NCBI GenBank assembly: GCA_905221605.1
Contig: CAJNDS010002552.1
Location: 156,001 to 220,000, forward strand
Reading direction: 5' to 3'
From: Symbiodinium natans
Lineage: Eukaryota; Sar; Dinophyceae; Suessiales; Symbiodiniaceae
Length of the DNA stretch: 64,000 bases
Shown: positions 29,101 to 36,900 of the stretch, in pieces
Position numbering within the stretch: position 1 is the first letter of the stretch
How the letters are laid out: each line of letters opens with the position of its first letter
Program-made: the position numbers and the translations under genes
Notes under the pieces: generated by a model
Databases searched by the model: none
What the model saw: the letters and a program-made list of their open reading frames with translations, nothing else
Told to the model about the DNA's origin: nothing

Positions 29101-31928
29101 TGCGCAGCCTTGGATTTGTGCCCCCTCCAGTGGTGAGAACGTTAGAAGATGATGATCCGGAAGTGGTTATGGCGAGCATCCGTGAAGGAGTGGAAAGAGA
29201 CCATGATGTGGAGCCGGAAGATGAGGAGGTGAAGTTCGCGCTCAATTGGGAAATGCCCAAGTGGGAATGGAGCATGGACTTCAAGGGCGAAGAGGATGAC
29301 GCTCATGAAAGTGTCGAGTGGGACGTAGCAATTCCACTGCCCACCTCGTCCTCCGCGACTGTCAGTCAAGGACGTGTCTCGAGCGTCATGATGGTTCGCC
29401 TACCACATCAACAAGAGTGTATAGATGGCCCCTTGATAAGAAAGGTGGAAGTGAATTACACCTCAGGCATAGAGGAGATCCTCCAGAACCTGGCGAAGCC
29501 ATTGGCTGTGGTGCACAATGTATCCCAAGCTGAGGTGTTGCCGGTGCTAGAAAGGTGGAGGAAGCCGATTCAGAAAGAGTTGGACGCAGTCTCCCATGCC
29601 ATCGCCAAGCTGGTGCCAGGACGGGAGGAGTACACGAGAGTCCTCAGTTTGCCGGGGCTCCAAATTCTACCCATGAAGTTTGTCTTCACGTGCAAACCGC
29701 CCTCGGAGACGGCGGAGACTGAGAATGCACCTTGGTACCGGCGCAAAGCCCGCATCGTGGTGTGTGGGAACCACGCCCAGGACAACGAAAACGAGGTTTA
29801 CACGTCCGGCGCCACCGCGGAGGTCCTCAGAATAGCTATTGCCCTCGCCAGCAAAAAGGGATGGAGATTGGGAGTCATTGACGTAACTGCCGCATTTCTC
29901 CGCACCCCGATCAAGAACGAGCCTGGATTCCCGGTCGTCGCAGGGAGCCCACCGAAGCTATTGCAGCGGCTGGGACTTACGCAGCCGGGAGAAATATGGT
30001 TCTTCACTCATGCCTTTTATGGTATGAAGGAGAGCCCGAGGTTGTGGAGTCGTTTTCGGGACGGAGAGATGACCATCCTCACCTTCACCGTGAATGATGT
30101 CATATACATCTTAAAGCAGGGCAAGGTTGAGGACACATGGTGGACAATAGTCAATGCAAACCAAGAGATCGAAGGATTGGTCATAATCTATGTCGACGAC
30201 TTCTTGATCTGTGCGGCGTTGGAAATCATGAAGGCTTGCGCGAGTGCAATAGAGGATCTGTGGCAGACGGGTGGACTACAGGTTATTGGACGCGACGTGC
30301 CGGTGAGGTTTCTGGGAGTAGAGATTGAGGAGATCGAGGGTGGCTTCGCCTTGGGGCAGCGGTCGTACATTGAAGAATTACTTCGACTTCACCAAATCTC
30401 GGAGCATGCCCTGAACCTCATCCCGGTCCCGCGCGACATGGCCAACTTCGATGTGGACGAAGACATGACACCGGATCCACAACAGATCCGGGTTGCGCAG
30501 CAATGCGCAGGAGAACTGCTGTGGGTCGCGCAAAGGACGAGGCCAGATGTGTCTTTCGCATCATCCCTGGTGGCTTCACTAAGCACAAGAGATCCAAGCC
30601 GGGTAGCCTCTATCATGGAAAGAACGTTGGGTTTTCTCCAAAGGACAAAACACTGGGTGTTAAGCTTCAAGGCGGACGACTCTGAGCTCCAGGCATTTGC
30701 GGATGCCTCCTTTTCTCCGTCCGGAGGGAAGAGCCATCAAGGCTTGGCGGTTCTCCTCTACAGCTGTCCAATTATATGGAAGTCGTCGAGGCAGACGACG
30801 GTGGCCATATCGACGGCGGAGAGTGAACTGAATGCTGAGTTGGATGGGGCATTGGCTTTGTTGTCAAGTGGAGCGATGTTGGAGGACCTGGGCCTGGGAA
30901 TGTTGGCAAAACGTCTGTGGTGTGACAGTACTTCGGCGATTTCGATATCGAAAGGGGCATCAAGTTGGCGTACAAGACATCTTCGTGTGAAGGCGTTGTG
31001 GCTTCAAGAAAGACTGGAGTCAGAAGAAATGGCCCTCGGTCACATCAGAGGGACTCACCAGTTGGCAGATTTGCTGACAAAGGCGCTAACGTCAGCAAGG
31101 ATTTCAGAACTAGCACGCCTTTGGGGACTTGGACCTCGAGAGGAAGATGATGCTGGTGATGAAGGTGCTGGTGAAGATGGAGCCAAAGGTCCCCGGGTAT
31201 CGCGAGCCGTGGTGGCCAATGAGCAGGCAGCTCGTGTGATGACAGTCATGCTATGGTGTATGATGGTGGTTCGGATGGAAGCAAGAAGCGTCGAAGACGC
31301 GGAGGAGATGGGAAAGGGAAAGGGCATGGAGCTGGACGGAGATCTGGCGTCGATGTTCTTCATCCTTGTGTTGATCGCGGGCGTCTTGGCGACCTGGGAG
31401 CTCTTGAAGTGGTTGGGATATGAGTTAGTGCTAACGTGGACTCCTGGAGCAAAAGAAAGAAAGCTCAGGCGTCTCAAGAAGCTGAAGGAAGCGACTTCGG
31501 CAGCCATCCAGGAGGAGATACGAACAAGGAGGGCACGTGGAAGACGTGAACGTGAAGAAGAAGCAGAAGTGATGACAACTTCTGAGATTCCAAAACCGGC
31601 GCCGACTCCAACGGCGTCAGCTCCGATGATAGCCCCGACCTCCTTCATCCCGGAGCCCCCCGTTGAGTTTGCGCCAGGCAACCGTGATGTGTTTCCTCCT
31701 CCTCCACCACCATTGCCAACACCCTCGAGGCATGAGCGTAGAAACTACACGCTTTACGTGCCGGTGCCGCCCACGACCATTTGCTTCATCGATGACAGCG
31801 ACTGCTACCACTCCTACAACAACTGCTCGGGCTTGAGACGTGTGACAAAGCCGCTGATGTACAGACAGCTGTGCACGTTTTGTAAAGACAAGGCCCAAGC
31901 GGATCGTGCTTTTCCGATACAAGGCTGA
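23070..31928 (+). CDS. Copia Gag-Pol polyprotein with methyltransferase-like domain
   Basis: Numbered from ATG 23070 (A at -3 and G at +4), the protein is about 2952 residues. Earlier in-frame ATGs at 22905 and 22952 are possible. Visible in order: a Gly/Gln-rich N-terminus with four 'G(H/P)PRSEQAGSGG' repeats (about 275-390); a gag core (about 495-750); a CCCH finger (C756) and a CCHC knuckle 'CLACGAEGHRARECP' (about 789); an aspartic protease 'LADTGATH' (about 929); a C5-methyltransferase-like domain (about 1135-1370); an integrase zinc site 'HVARGH..CMYC' and catalytic D1439, D1617 and E1653 (35 residues between the last two); reverse transcriptase with 'YVDD' at 2374; RNase H (D2545, 'STAESE', 'WCDSTSA', 'GTHQLADLLTKAL'); a hydrophobic helix (about 2762-2788); and a C-terminal His/Cys cluster (about 2912-2945). 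No internal stop or shift is seen, so the element may be active. Gag and Pol are fused without a frameshift. Confidence 0.93.
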   Translation: MAHQPSSQDDNLENQVMSVQGSAALNSAVMMNGTSGTSGYGAVNSAPTPLPPRDDEQEVRESGTGMMSGTGNDGPVGCEESTGASAAGPEMASVHGRAGANHPAGYDAGLGEVAGDSGADYFTPRSRRSAVQWGPMSQFEALPAGFSWLSRVGARILGAVNAGDMLPSPLASPPRPQLQASSSSTPQRPRTVAAVTPPASSSGMSVEMVQAEVQRQLGPLLDRLEAAESRNQQLESQLRQRALNPRDRDREGVAVTQRPQQDLGLPSSEAVGLQGPPRSEQAGSGGLRGGLTTVAEDSRRQRDPLYLVEHVSSGEHQGGLAPLSGHVGGQQGHPRSEQAGSGGQQGHPRSEQAGSGGLRGGLDLSLEGVVVSHGHPRSEQAGSGGLRGGQEYTNHDSREGRSQRALDVGEGENHGGQGLLGSLFGRPRGRSPSPVPDPIASQTAPMIEAIARGVRQLQELQERRFQEGGTSPGGTETVKPGVQSLLALQPPGTRESPLIFQDWIEVISTGMKDLSENSGAWWEAVLRTVEGTYAKWLGATQLERLTIVPEDADYASKGRWARVNARACQLLLTAVPENVRADLIARRSTQDITQLVFRLYVTYQPGGSSERGHTLAQLQNPPVGASIQETLEILRSWPRHLRRCHQLGMNTPDPTVLAKGLDNATSKTISGSADAQFRTQLVRTTLRLDAKPSLESVENYQRHLQAEVEQLASSAGVEPTAKLRATTMGQQTQPSSPSSTTPTTTSAKEGRNEAACRYFAKPSGCRRGERCPYRHDLAAFPKDQRMKKCLACGAEGHRARECPTKTTRKPLGKGEDGAERQGQSISPKVAEIQACGATMSSSTSTMTTAPTTTPASTLTASSSGMSDIGPTTTPGEPVWTLDNLMQAAQQVVMAKNAGERDVIKINAIQVSSPDTGKRGPRMSPLALADTGATHPLRRPHDEEEWKQSTPVNVLLAGGEQVSMRMNSLGTLLMQEENKTQDAISNAIVPVGELVKTLGYRFEWGPNSCHLVNPDGGIVRMSTTDGCPHLTEAKALELIAKIEKKKLDQFTEAVKTTEFRVQAMAAQMDRSWFDYLCESILENTSMERKAIAASPFFKDVPDEVLKDLAVDTKEESGWEILKGLTFLNRRQRRRLWLSKGWVVHLFAGKKKKEVFEWMNGGDKTLLELDIERSQGHNLLDPQLWKALSWGASQGKIVALLGGPPCRTFSRLRFRENGPSPVRTRSNPYGWEGQTRDQREQVIKDSKLFARMLWLHAKATAGRLRVPGRRMSATMVAFVLEQPQDPQGYLPNSDPHWSELPSFWDTEMWKRYSEEAGFVEVSFEQGAFGHKTCKPTTLGTNLLALTLLRGAKASHDLKPFNGPSEELAEWAPGLCVAISLALREWLVTPTLTTMTVSQWKEHVARGHLPPRRDCMYCNMYGASGRPHRRIAHPEMFTLSSDLSGPHDPGLNHNARSPFYKPFKNLLVCKYRFPVSFATGQWEETADDGEVAMDEDPFDAGKEQEAELEDYAPTDIEEEAQANLGKEDIAKLLDGQEVHEINDAGEDKEDSDEDLGEAPEKKAGGNPQMREGDTEAPKSTYLVFATPLTTGTSAEILEALQDVITYLRHHNLPVLRHHSDKASAFQGKAIRMYLKNQSIRVTTSEPGIPQSNGAIEQTVRWVKQRARTLLGAAGVSKKLWPQAAATAAAMQRAQTLGFLTKLVAPFGTRVMVKKRHYDVDPKEKKKTKDSFGVKWEEGRYVGLSDYVQGGHLIYHEGRNNFIHTMNVRAGLHDPGPPDGLLEADPSPPPPRRLTRKTHIGFEEEPPRERAVAVMDEEYQKNKTLPKFVDSEQRATACLLQWDLEEAIKILKEEASYDILKFGLFRRGGIVGFHRSTSERSSLARLAARALLEMCPEAEFTSLYVSSQNERNLHRDSQNQPFTKNYAVVICPPKSGGQLWVELQDGDTVRGHIIAADDGKGTYYGCAHPMREREARMVDPFRRHWVMPWKGSRTVLVGYTVNTLRGLSRQVSEMLRSLGFVPPPVVRTLEDDDPEVVMASIREGVERDHDVEPEDEEVKFALNWEMPKWEWSMDFKGEEDDAHESVEWDVAIPLPTSSSATVSQGRVSSVMMVRLPHQQECIDGPLIRKVEVNYTSGIEEILQNLAKPLAVVHNVSQAEVLPVLERWRKPIQKELDAVSHAIAKLVPGREEYTRVLSLPGLQILPMKFVFTCKPPSETAETENAPWYRRKARIVVCGNHAQDNENEVYTSGATAEVLRIAIALASKKGWRLGVIDVTAAFLRTPIKNEPGFPVVAGSPPKLLQRLGLTQPGEIWFFTHAFYGMKESPRLWSRFRDGEMTILTFTVNDVIYILKQGKVEDTWWTIVNANQEIEGLVIIYVDDFLICAALEIMKACASAIEDLWQTGGLQVIGRDVPVRFLGVEIEEIEGGFALGQRSYIEELLRLHQISEHALNLIPVPRDMANFDVDEDMTPDPQQIRVAQQCAGELLWVAQRTRPDVSFASSLVASLSTRDPSRVASIMERTLGFLQRTKHWVLSFKADDSELQAFADASFSPSGGKSHQGLAVLLYSCPIIWKSSRQTTVAISTAESELNAELDGALALLSSGAMLEDLGLGMLAKRLWCDSTSAISISKGASSWRTRHLRVKALWLQERLESEEMALGHIRGTHQLADLLTKALTSARISELARLWGLGPREEDDAGDEGAGEDGAKGPRVSRAVVANEQAARVMTVMLWCMMVVRMEARSVEDAEEMGKGKGMELDGDLASMFFILVLIAGVLATWELLKWLGYELVLTWTPGAKERKLRRLKKLKEATSAAIQEEIRTRRARGRREREEEAEVMTTSEIPKPAPTPTASAPMIAPTSFIPEPPVEFAPGNRDVFPPPPPPLPTPSRHERRNYTLYVPVPPTTICFIDDSDCYHSYNNCSGLRRVTKPLMYRQLCTFCKDKAQADRAFPIQG
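23114..23127 (+). other. Candidate primer-binding site (tRNA-Met type)
   Basis: GGTTATGAGCGTCC lies immediately after the 5' LTR. Its reverse complement contains CTCATAACC, which looks like a tRNA-Met anticodon loop (CAU after the invariant T33), not the tRNA 3' end. Drosophila copia and yeast Ty5 are primed by a cleaved initiator tRNA-Met through this region. The complement extends only partly into the stem, so the assignment is tentative. Confidence 0.5.
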
Positions 31929-31947
31929 AGTTGCCTAACGGACCTTC

Positions 31948-31957
31948 AGAGGAGGAG
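31948..31957 (+). other. Polypurine tract
   Basis: AGAGGAGGAG ends exactly where the 3' LTR begins. This is the expected primer for plus-strand DNA synthesis. It lies 19 bp after the polyprotein stop codon. Confidence 0.85.
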
Positions 31958-32278
31958 TGCAGATGAGTGAGAGCATGCAAAGCTGTCGCCATGGGAAACT
32001 TGTTTTTGCGCTTGACAACCACATGTGTTGTTCGGCAACTTTGAAACCCAAGGGAAGGCTACGAATGCGATGTACCCTTGGCCACACGCATGTTGTATAG
32101 AAAACAGACAGCAAGCAATGAGCAGAGACTCAACAGCTGACACAGCCTTTGGTGTGAAAAGTTTCGGACTGTTCTTGCCGTGCCTCTTCGATGGTCGTTG
32201 CTGCATTTGGTGGAACGATACAGAGAAGATAAGCATGGCCCATCAGCCAAGCAGCCAGGATGATAATCTGGAAAATCA
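31958..32278 (+). repeat. 3' long terminal repeat
   Basis: 321 bp, reading the same as the 5' LTR base for base. The polyprotein's N-terminal codons are repeated here and run 15 codons past the ATG before leaving the element. It is followed by the AGAAG target duplication. Confidence 0.95.
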
Positions 32279-32322
32279 AGAAGTATATGACCCTAAACCT
32301 TGGGCTTGCGTCGCGAGCATCC

Positions 32323-32732
32323 TTTAGGATTTAGGATTTAGGATTTAGGATTTAGGATTTAGGATTTAGGATTTAGGATTTAGGATTTAGGGTTTAGGAT
32401 TTAGGGTTTAGGATTTAGGATTTAGGATTTAGGATTTAGGATTTAGGATTTAGGATTTAGGATTTAGGATTTAGATTTAGGATTTAGGATTTAGGATTTA
32501 GGATTTAGGATTTAGGATTTAGGATTTAGGATTTAGGATTTTAGGATTTAGGATTTAGGATTTAGGATTTAGGATTTAGGATTTAGGATTTAGATTTAGG
32601 ATTTAGGATTTAGGATTTAGGATTTAGGATTTAGGATTTAGGATTTAGGATTTTAGGATTTAGGATTTAGGATTTAGGATTTAGGATTTACGATTTAGGA
32701 TTTAGGATTTTAGGATTTAGGATTTAGGATTT
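32323..32732. repeat. Second TTTAGGA variant array
   Basis: About 58 units of TTTAGGA. It shares the length variants of the array at 20566. TTAGATTT occurs at about 32471 and 32590 (119 bp apart), and T-insertions at about 32539 and 32651 (112 bp apart). This indicates a higher-order unit of 16-17 heptamers. Two TTTAGGG units survive near 32390-32410. Confidence 0.9.
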
Positions 32733-33937
32733 GGGATTCCAGGCCCCTCCCAGCCTCGAGCCTTTCGCAGGGGCCTCCCAGCCCCTCTATAGCCTCCCAG
32801 GGCCGCCCAGGGCCCTCCCCGCCCGGGCCTCTGCCGAAGGTTCTCAGGGCCTCCCAAGGAGCTCCCAAGGGCCTCCGGCGTCACGCGCGTCACGCGCGTC
32901 GCGCGCGCTGGGCCCCAGCCCTCCTCTATAGGCCTCCCAGGGCCCTCCTCTAGGGCCTCCCAGGGCCGCCCAGGGGCCCTCCTGCCCGGGCCTTTCCGGG
33001 GGTTTTCAAGGGCCTCCCAAGGAGCTCCCAGGGGCCTCCGGCGTGTGGGCCGGCCGCACCAGGCCCGACGTCACGCGCGTCACGCGCGGCACGCGTCTCC
33101 GCGTGACCGATTTTGAGCAGCGCGCGTGACGCGTGTGAGGTCTGTCACGCGTCCACGCGTGCCGCGCGTGACGCGCGTGACGGTGGATAGGCGGGTGATT
33201 TTCGGATTTTTCGCGTTTCTGCCCCGCGAAACTGGGGTGACCGTGCTTGTCTTTCCAGCCGCGTCGAAATTTTGATCTGTGTTTTTTTTTCATGTTTTTG
33301 TTGGGTTCCGCTGGCCCTCTTACCGATTTTCCGTGTTTCCGCCCCACGAAATCGGGGTGACCGCGCTTGTGTGTTGGAGCACGTCGATTTTTTTGGGGTG
33401 GGTTTTTTTCGGGATTTCCCCCCCTTGCTGGCCAAAGCCCGACATGGGCGTGAGCGTTTTGGGTCAAATAAAGAAAACCCATTTAAGTAGGAGCGAGAGT
33501 CCCTGCGGAAAGATGTCAGACTTCCTACGGTGCGGCCCGGGTCCCGTCACAGCACGGCGGCTCGGGGTCCGATCGCCGGGTGCCATTTAGAGCACGACCC
33601 AATGACCGCCGGGTCAGAAGCAGTGGGACCGTAGACTCAACTCCTTGCCTCCCTGGCGCTGCAGGGGGACAGTGGGGGGCCTTGGCCCCCCCTCCTTCAC
33701 AGGCCGGGCGTGCCCGACGCCATTCTGTTGCTGCAGGCTGTGTATTGTTTGTCGGGCCAGGCGTTTCACCAATTAGTGCAACTGCCGTTACATCTTTGCT
33801 ATAGTCATACTTACTCGTAATCGCACTAGTCATCATCGAAGTACTAGTCATAGACATCGTAATGGTAATAGTGGTATTCAGAGCGTGGGCGATAGCAACA
33901 AAAATCGTACTGGTGATCGTCCTACGGGTAGGAATCC
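32733..33937. other. GC-rich, CpG-dense non-coding DNA upstream of Helitron-like ORF 1
   Basis: Positions 32740-33060 are a degenerate GGCCTCCCAGGGCC-type minisatellite with two related blocks (about 32745-32830 and 32925-33010). Positions 33060-33185 are packed with CACGCGCGT and similar CpG words. A block of about 50 bp containing GTTTC(C/T)GCCCC(A/G)CGAAA and GGGGTGACCG(C/T)GCTTGT occurs twice (about 33200 and 33322). No gene seen. The 5' end of the Helitron-like element may lie here, but I cannot place it. Confidence 0.55.
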
Positions 33938-33958
33938 TTGTCTAGTTACTACTTGCAG

Positions 33959-36900
33959 ATGTCAAGTAGTCCTATTTCCCCCACATGTGTGCTTGCGACT
34001 GCTGATTATGGTCGCCAGAAGCTAGTGAAAAAAAGAGTCTCGGCGATGCCTGGCGAGGTCAGGCACCGTGGCGAGCTTGTGCGCCGTTGCAGATGCCGTG
34101 TCGCGCAAAGAGTAGCGCGTCCTTCAGCGCCAGTTCTGCCACATGCTGCCAGGTACATGGACATGATGGACGTGCGCTTTCCACGACTGATGACAGAGGC
34201 ACAACCAGTCACTATGCATGTTGTTGTGCTTGCGATATGTGCTTGCCCTCTACACTCACTGTCTGTTCGCAGCCTTCTTTTGCATTCACAGAGATCAGCC
34301 CCGAGCATCTCCACCCCATTCCTGGACATGCCACGCCTGTGCCTTGGATCCTCCGATGGGCGGGCCCCGTGTGTGTTCCGGGCTCAGATGAGCGGGAACA
34401 ACCTCCGTTGCCTCTTTTGTGACAGTGAGCGCATGTCCAGTGCGTGCCTTCGCCCGGTCGGCCGGGGGCAGATCACGGCACTGCTGCGAGGCTTCTCTCC
34501 ACGAGTCCGAGCTCAAGCTTTAGATCGCGTGCCGGCCGAGTTCCGTGCACACTTCGACTGTCCGGCACCGCCGGCTCGGCAGTGTCCCGGCCGCCCCGGT
34601 GAGCCTTGTATCTTCTCCGCCTCAGGCAAGCCTGCGCGGCTCGAGAACCGAAAGGGGCGATGCGTGTTCTGCGACTCTGAGGCTCTCGCTCAGGCCTGTG
34701 GCACCGATGGGGCAGCGCAGCAGTTGGCGGCAAAGCTGAGCAAGATGTCGGAGCACTCTCGAAGCATGGCGCTCGGGCGTGCGTTAGCCGAGGATCGTCC
34801 CACGCTACTGCGGCTCCTGGAATGTCAGCAGGCGCCGGTGAGCACCGTCGAGGAGGTCCATCGGCGCTGGGCGGAGGCTTTGAAGAAGCGAGTCACCACC
34901 TCCGCGCCCCATGACAGCGAGGCCTTGAAGAAGGTGCTGGCAGACCGGGCCCGTGCACGACGGCAGCTGGCCCGCCCTCAGGAAGCGGCTCTGGAGGATG
35001 CGCCACGCAAGCGGCTTCGGCGACAGCCTGAGCTCGTCGACAACGACACAGGCCTTCCAGCGGCAAAGGCATCTGACCTGGCGCGAAGCTTCGAGCACTG
35101 GTGCACCCACCACTCCTGGACTATGTGTTCGCAGTGTCATTCCCTGGCCCCACGCGATTTGAACGAGCAAACGCTCACCAAAAACCCTCCTACCACCGTC
35201 TCCGCGAAGGCTTGCGTGCAATGCCGAGGTTCCCAACAAACCTCCGTGTTCCAGCAGGACGACGTGCCGGAGGCCCTTCGCGGCCTGTCCGACTCGGTGC
35301 GCTCCGCTCTTGTTCCGCTGGAGATCGACGTGGGGCCTGTGGTCCGTGCCCAGAACCGGGGCGGCTATGCTACGGGCTACCGACAGCACAGCACCATGAT
35401 GCGCTTCCGCTGGAAGCCGCAGACTGTTCGTGCGGCGATTCGGGAGCTGCCACGTCCCGAGCGGCACCAGGCCAAGGCGGCTCTTCAGTACCTCGTGTCC
35501 CATGAGTCCGACTGCGCCTACCACATCTTTCTCGGCGAGCACGACTCCTACCTGGACGAGAACCCCGAAGCTGACGAGCGTCAGCGACGCCGCCGCCTCC
35601 AGTTCATTGAGCGCGTCGGCCTGGAATGCGCGCTGTGGCCCTGGCTCTTCTGGAAGACTGACATGACTTTCACGCATGAACGGGCCAGCGATCCACGCAG
35701 ACTGGCGCGACAGAGCACGGACACTCTGGAGGAAGCAATGCAGGGCCAGGCGCGCAAGCGGCAGCGCGTGCTCCCTGTGGGCATCGAAGAGGCCGACAGC
35801 TCCGGCGACGAGGGTGCGGAGGAGGACTCCATGCTGAGGCATTCCATCAAGCGCCGCTTCCAGCGCCTGGCGCTCGGTCCCCTGCTGGAGTACGGCTCGG
35901 ACTTCAGTCTCCTCCAGTTCGTGTTCGATCTCCACCTCTGGTCCGACCTCGGGTCCAAGAAGAATTTGGGCACCGGCGTGCCGTTGCGGGTCATGATGAA
36001 GGGAAACAGCTTCAGCCCCCTGTGCTGGAAGGAGGTGCACTTCACGCTGTTAGATGCCGTCCGCCAGCTCGGCTACCCCAAGCTTTTTTCCACTCTGGCC
36101 CCGTATGAATGGAGTTTCCCATACCACACGGCCCTGCGGGACGCCGTGGCCAAGCAGCTACGGGTGCGGCTGGAGTTGCCGGTACTGGAGACACTCCACA
36201 TCACGCACGTCCTTCTCCAGACTGTGCGGGGCCTGTTCGTCGGCAGCACCGCCAGCAAGCCGCCTTGGAGATCGGAACTCTTTCGAGTGGTGGATGAGCA
36301 GGGGAGAAAGAAGCGCGTGCATGCTTTCACCCGCCTCGAGTTCCAAGACGGCCATCGCAAGCCCGCCTCCCAAGACTACCATGGCTCCCGGCGAGTGCAC
36401 GTGCACGCGCTCTTCTTTGTGGACGACGCCGACGTCCCTCAACTTCAGCTGGAGCGGAAGCTGGCAGCCACCCTTCCGGAGGACCCGGACCTCCGGGGCT
36501 ACGTCCAAGGCTCGCAGCTAGACCGACGCGGCGGGAGCGGCTGGCCCGTTTTCCATGGCGCCTACGACGACGTCGCTGGCCGCAAGCTCCACCTGCACCA
36601 CACACAGGAAGACAAGGACTCGGGTGACGTCCTGGACGTCCTCAAGTGCCACCAGGACTGGCAGTTCGCCGACGACGCGGGAGTCCTTCGAGCGTACGTC
36701 ACCAAGTATGTCTCCAAATTCTCGGACTCGGCCTCGGACGAGTGGCTCAATGACTTCGCGGACGCCACTGCCGTCGCCGCCACAGTACTCATGCGGTACA
36801 AGCCCCTGGAACCTGAGATGATCTTGCAACTTTTCGGCCAGCGCTTCCGCCAGTGGCACGTCACGACGCTCTCCCGGGGCAAGCGCTACTTCCAGGTGCC

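Larger units (their letters stand above)
22788..32283 (+). mobile_element. Intact Ty1/Copia LTR retrotransposon with target-site duplication
   Basis: All structural marks are present. The target duplication is AGAAG at 22788-22792 and 32279-32283. LTRs of 321 bp begin TG and end CA. A candidate primer-binding site directly follows the 5' LTR. One uninterrupted polyprotein frame ends at 31928. A purine tract (AGAGGAGGAG, 31948-31957) touches the 3' LTR. The two LTRs read as identical over their full length, and the 5-bp duplication is perfect, so the insertion is recent or the copy has just been converted. Domain order (gag, protease, methyltransferase-like, integrase, reverse transcriptase, RNase H) places it in Pseudoviridae/Copia. 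It lies between a telomere-like array and a TTTAGGA array. Confidence 0.95.
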
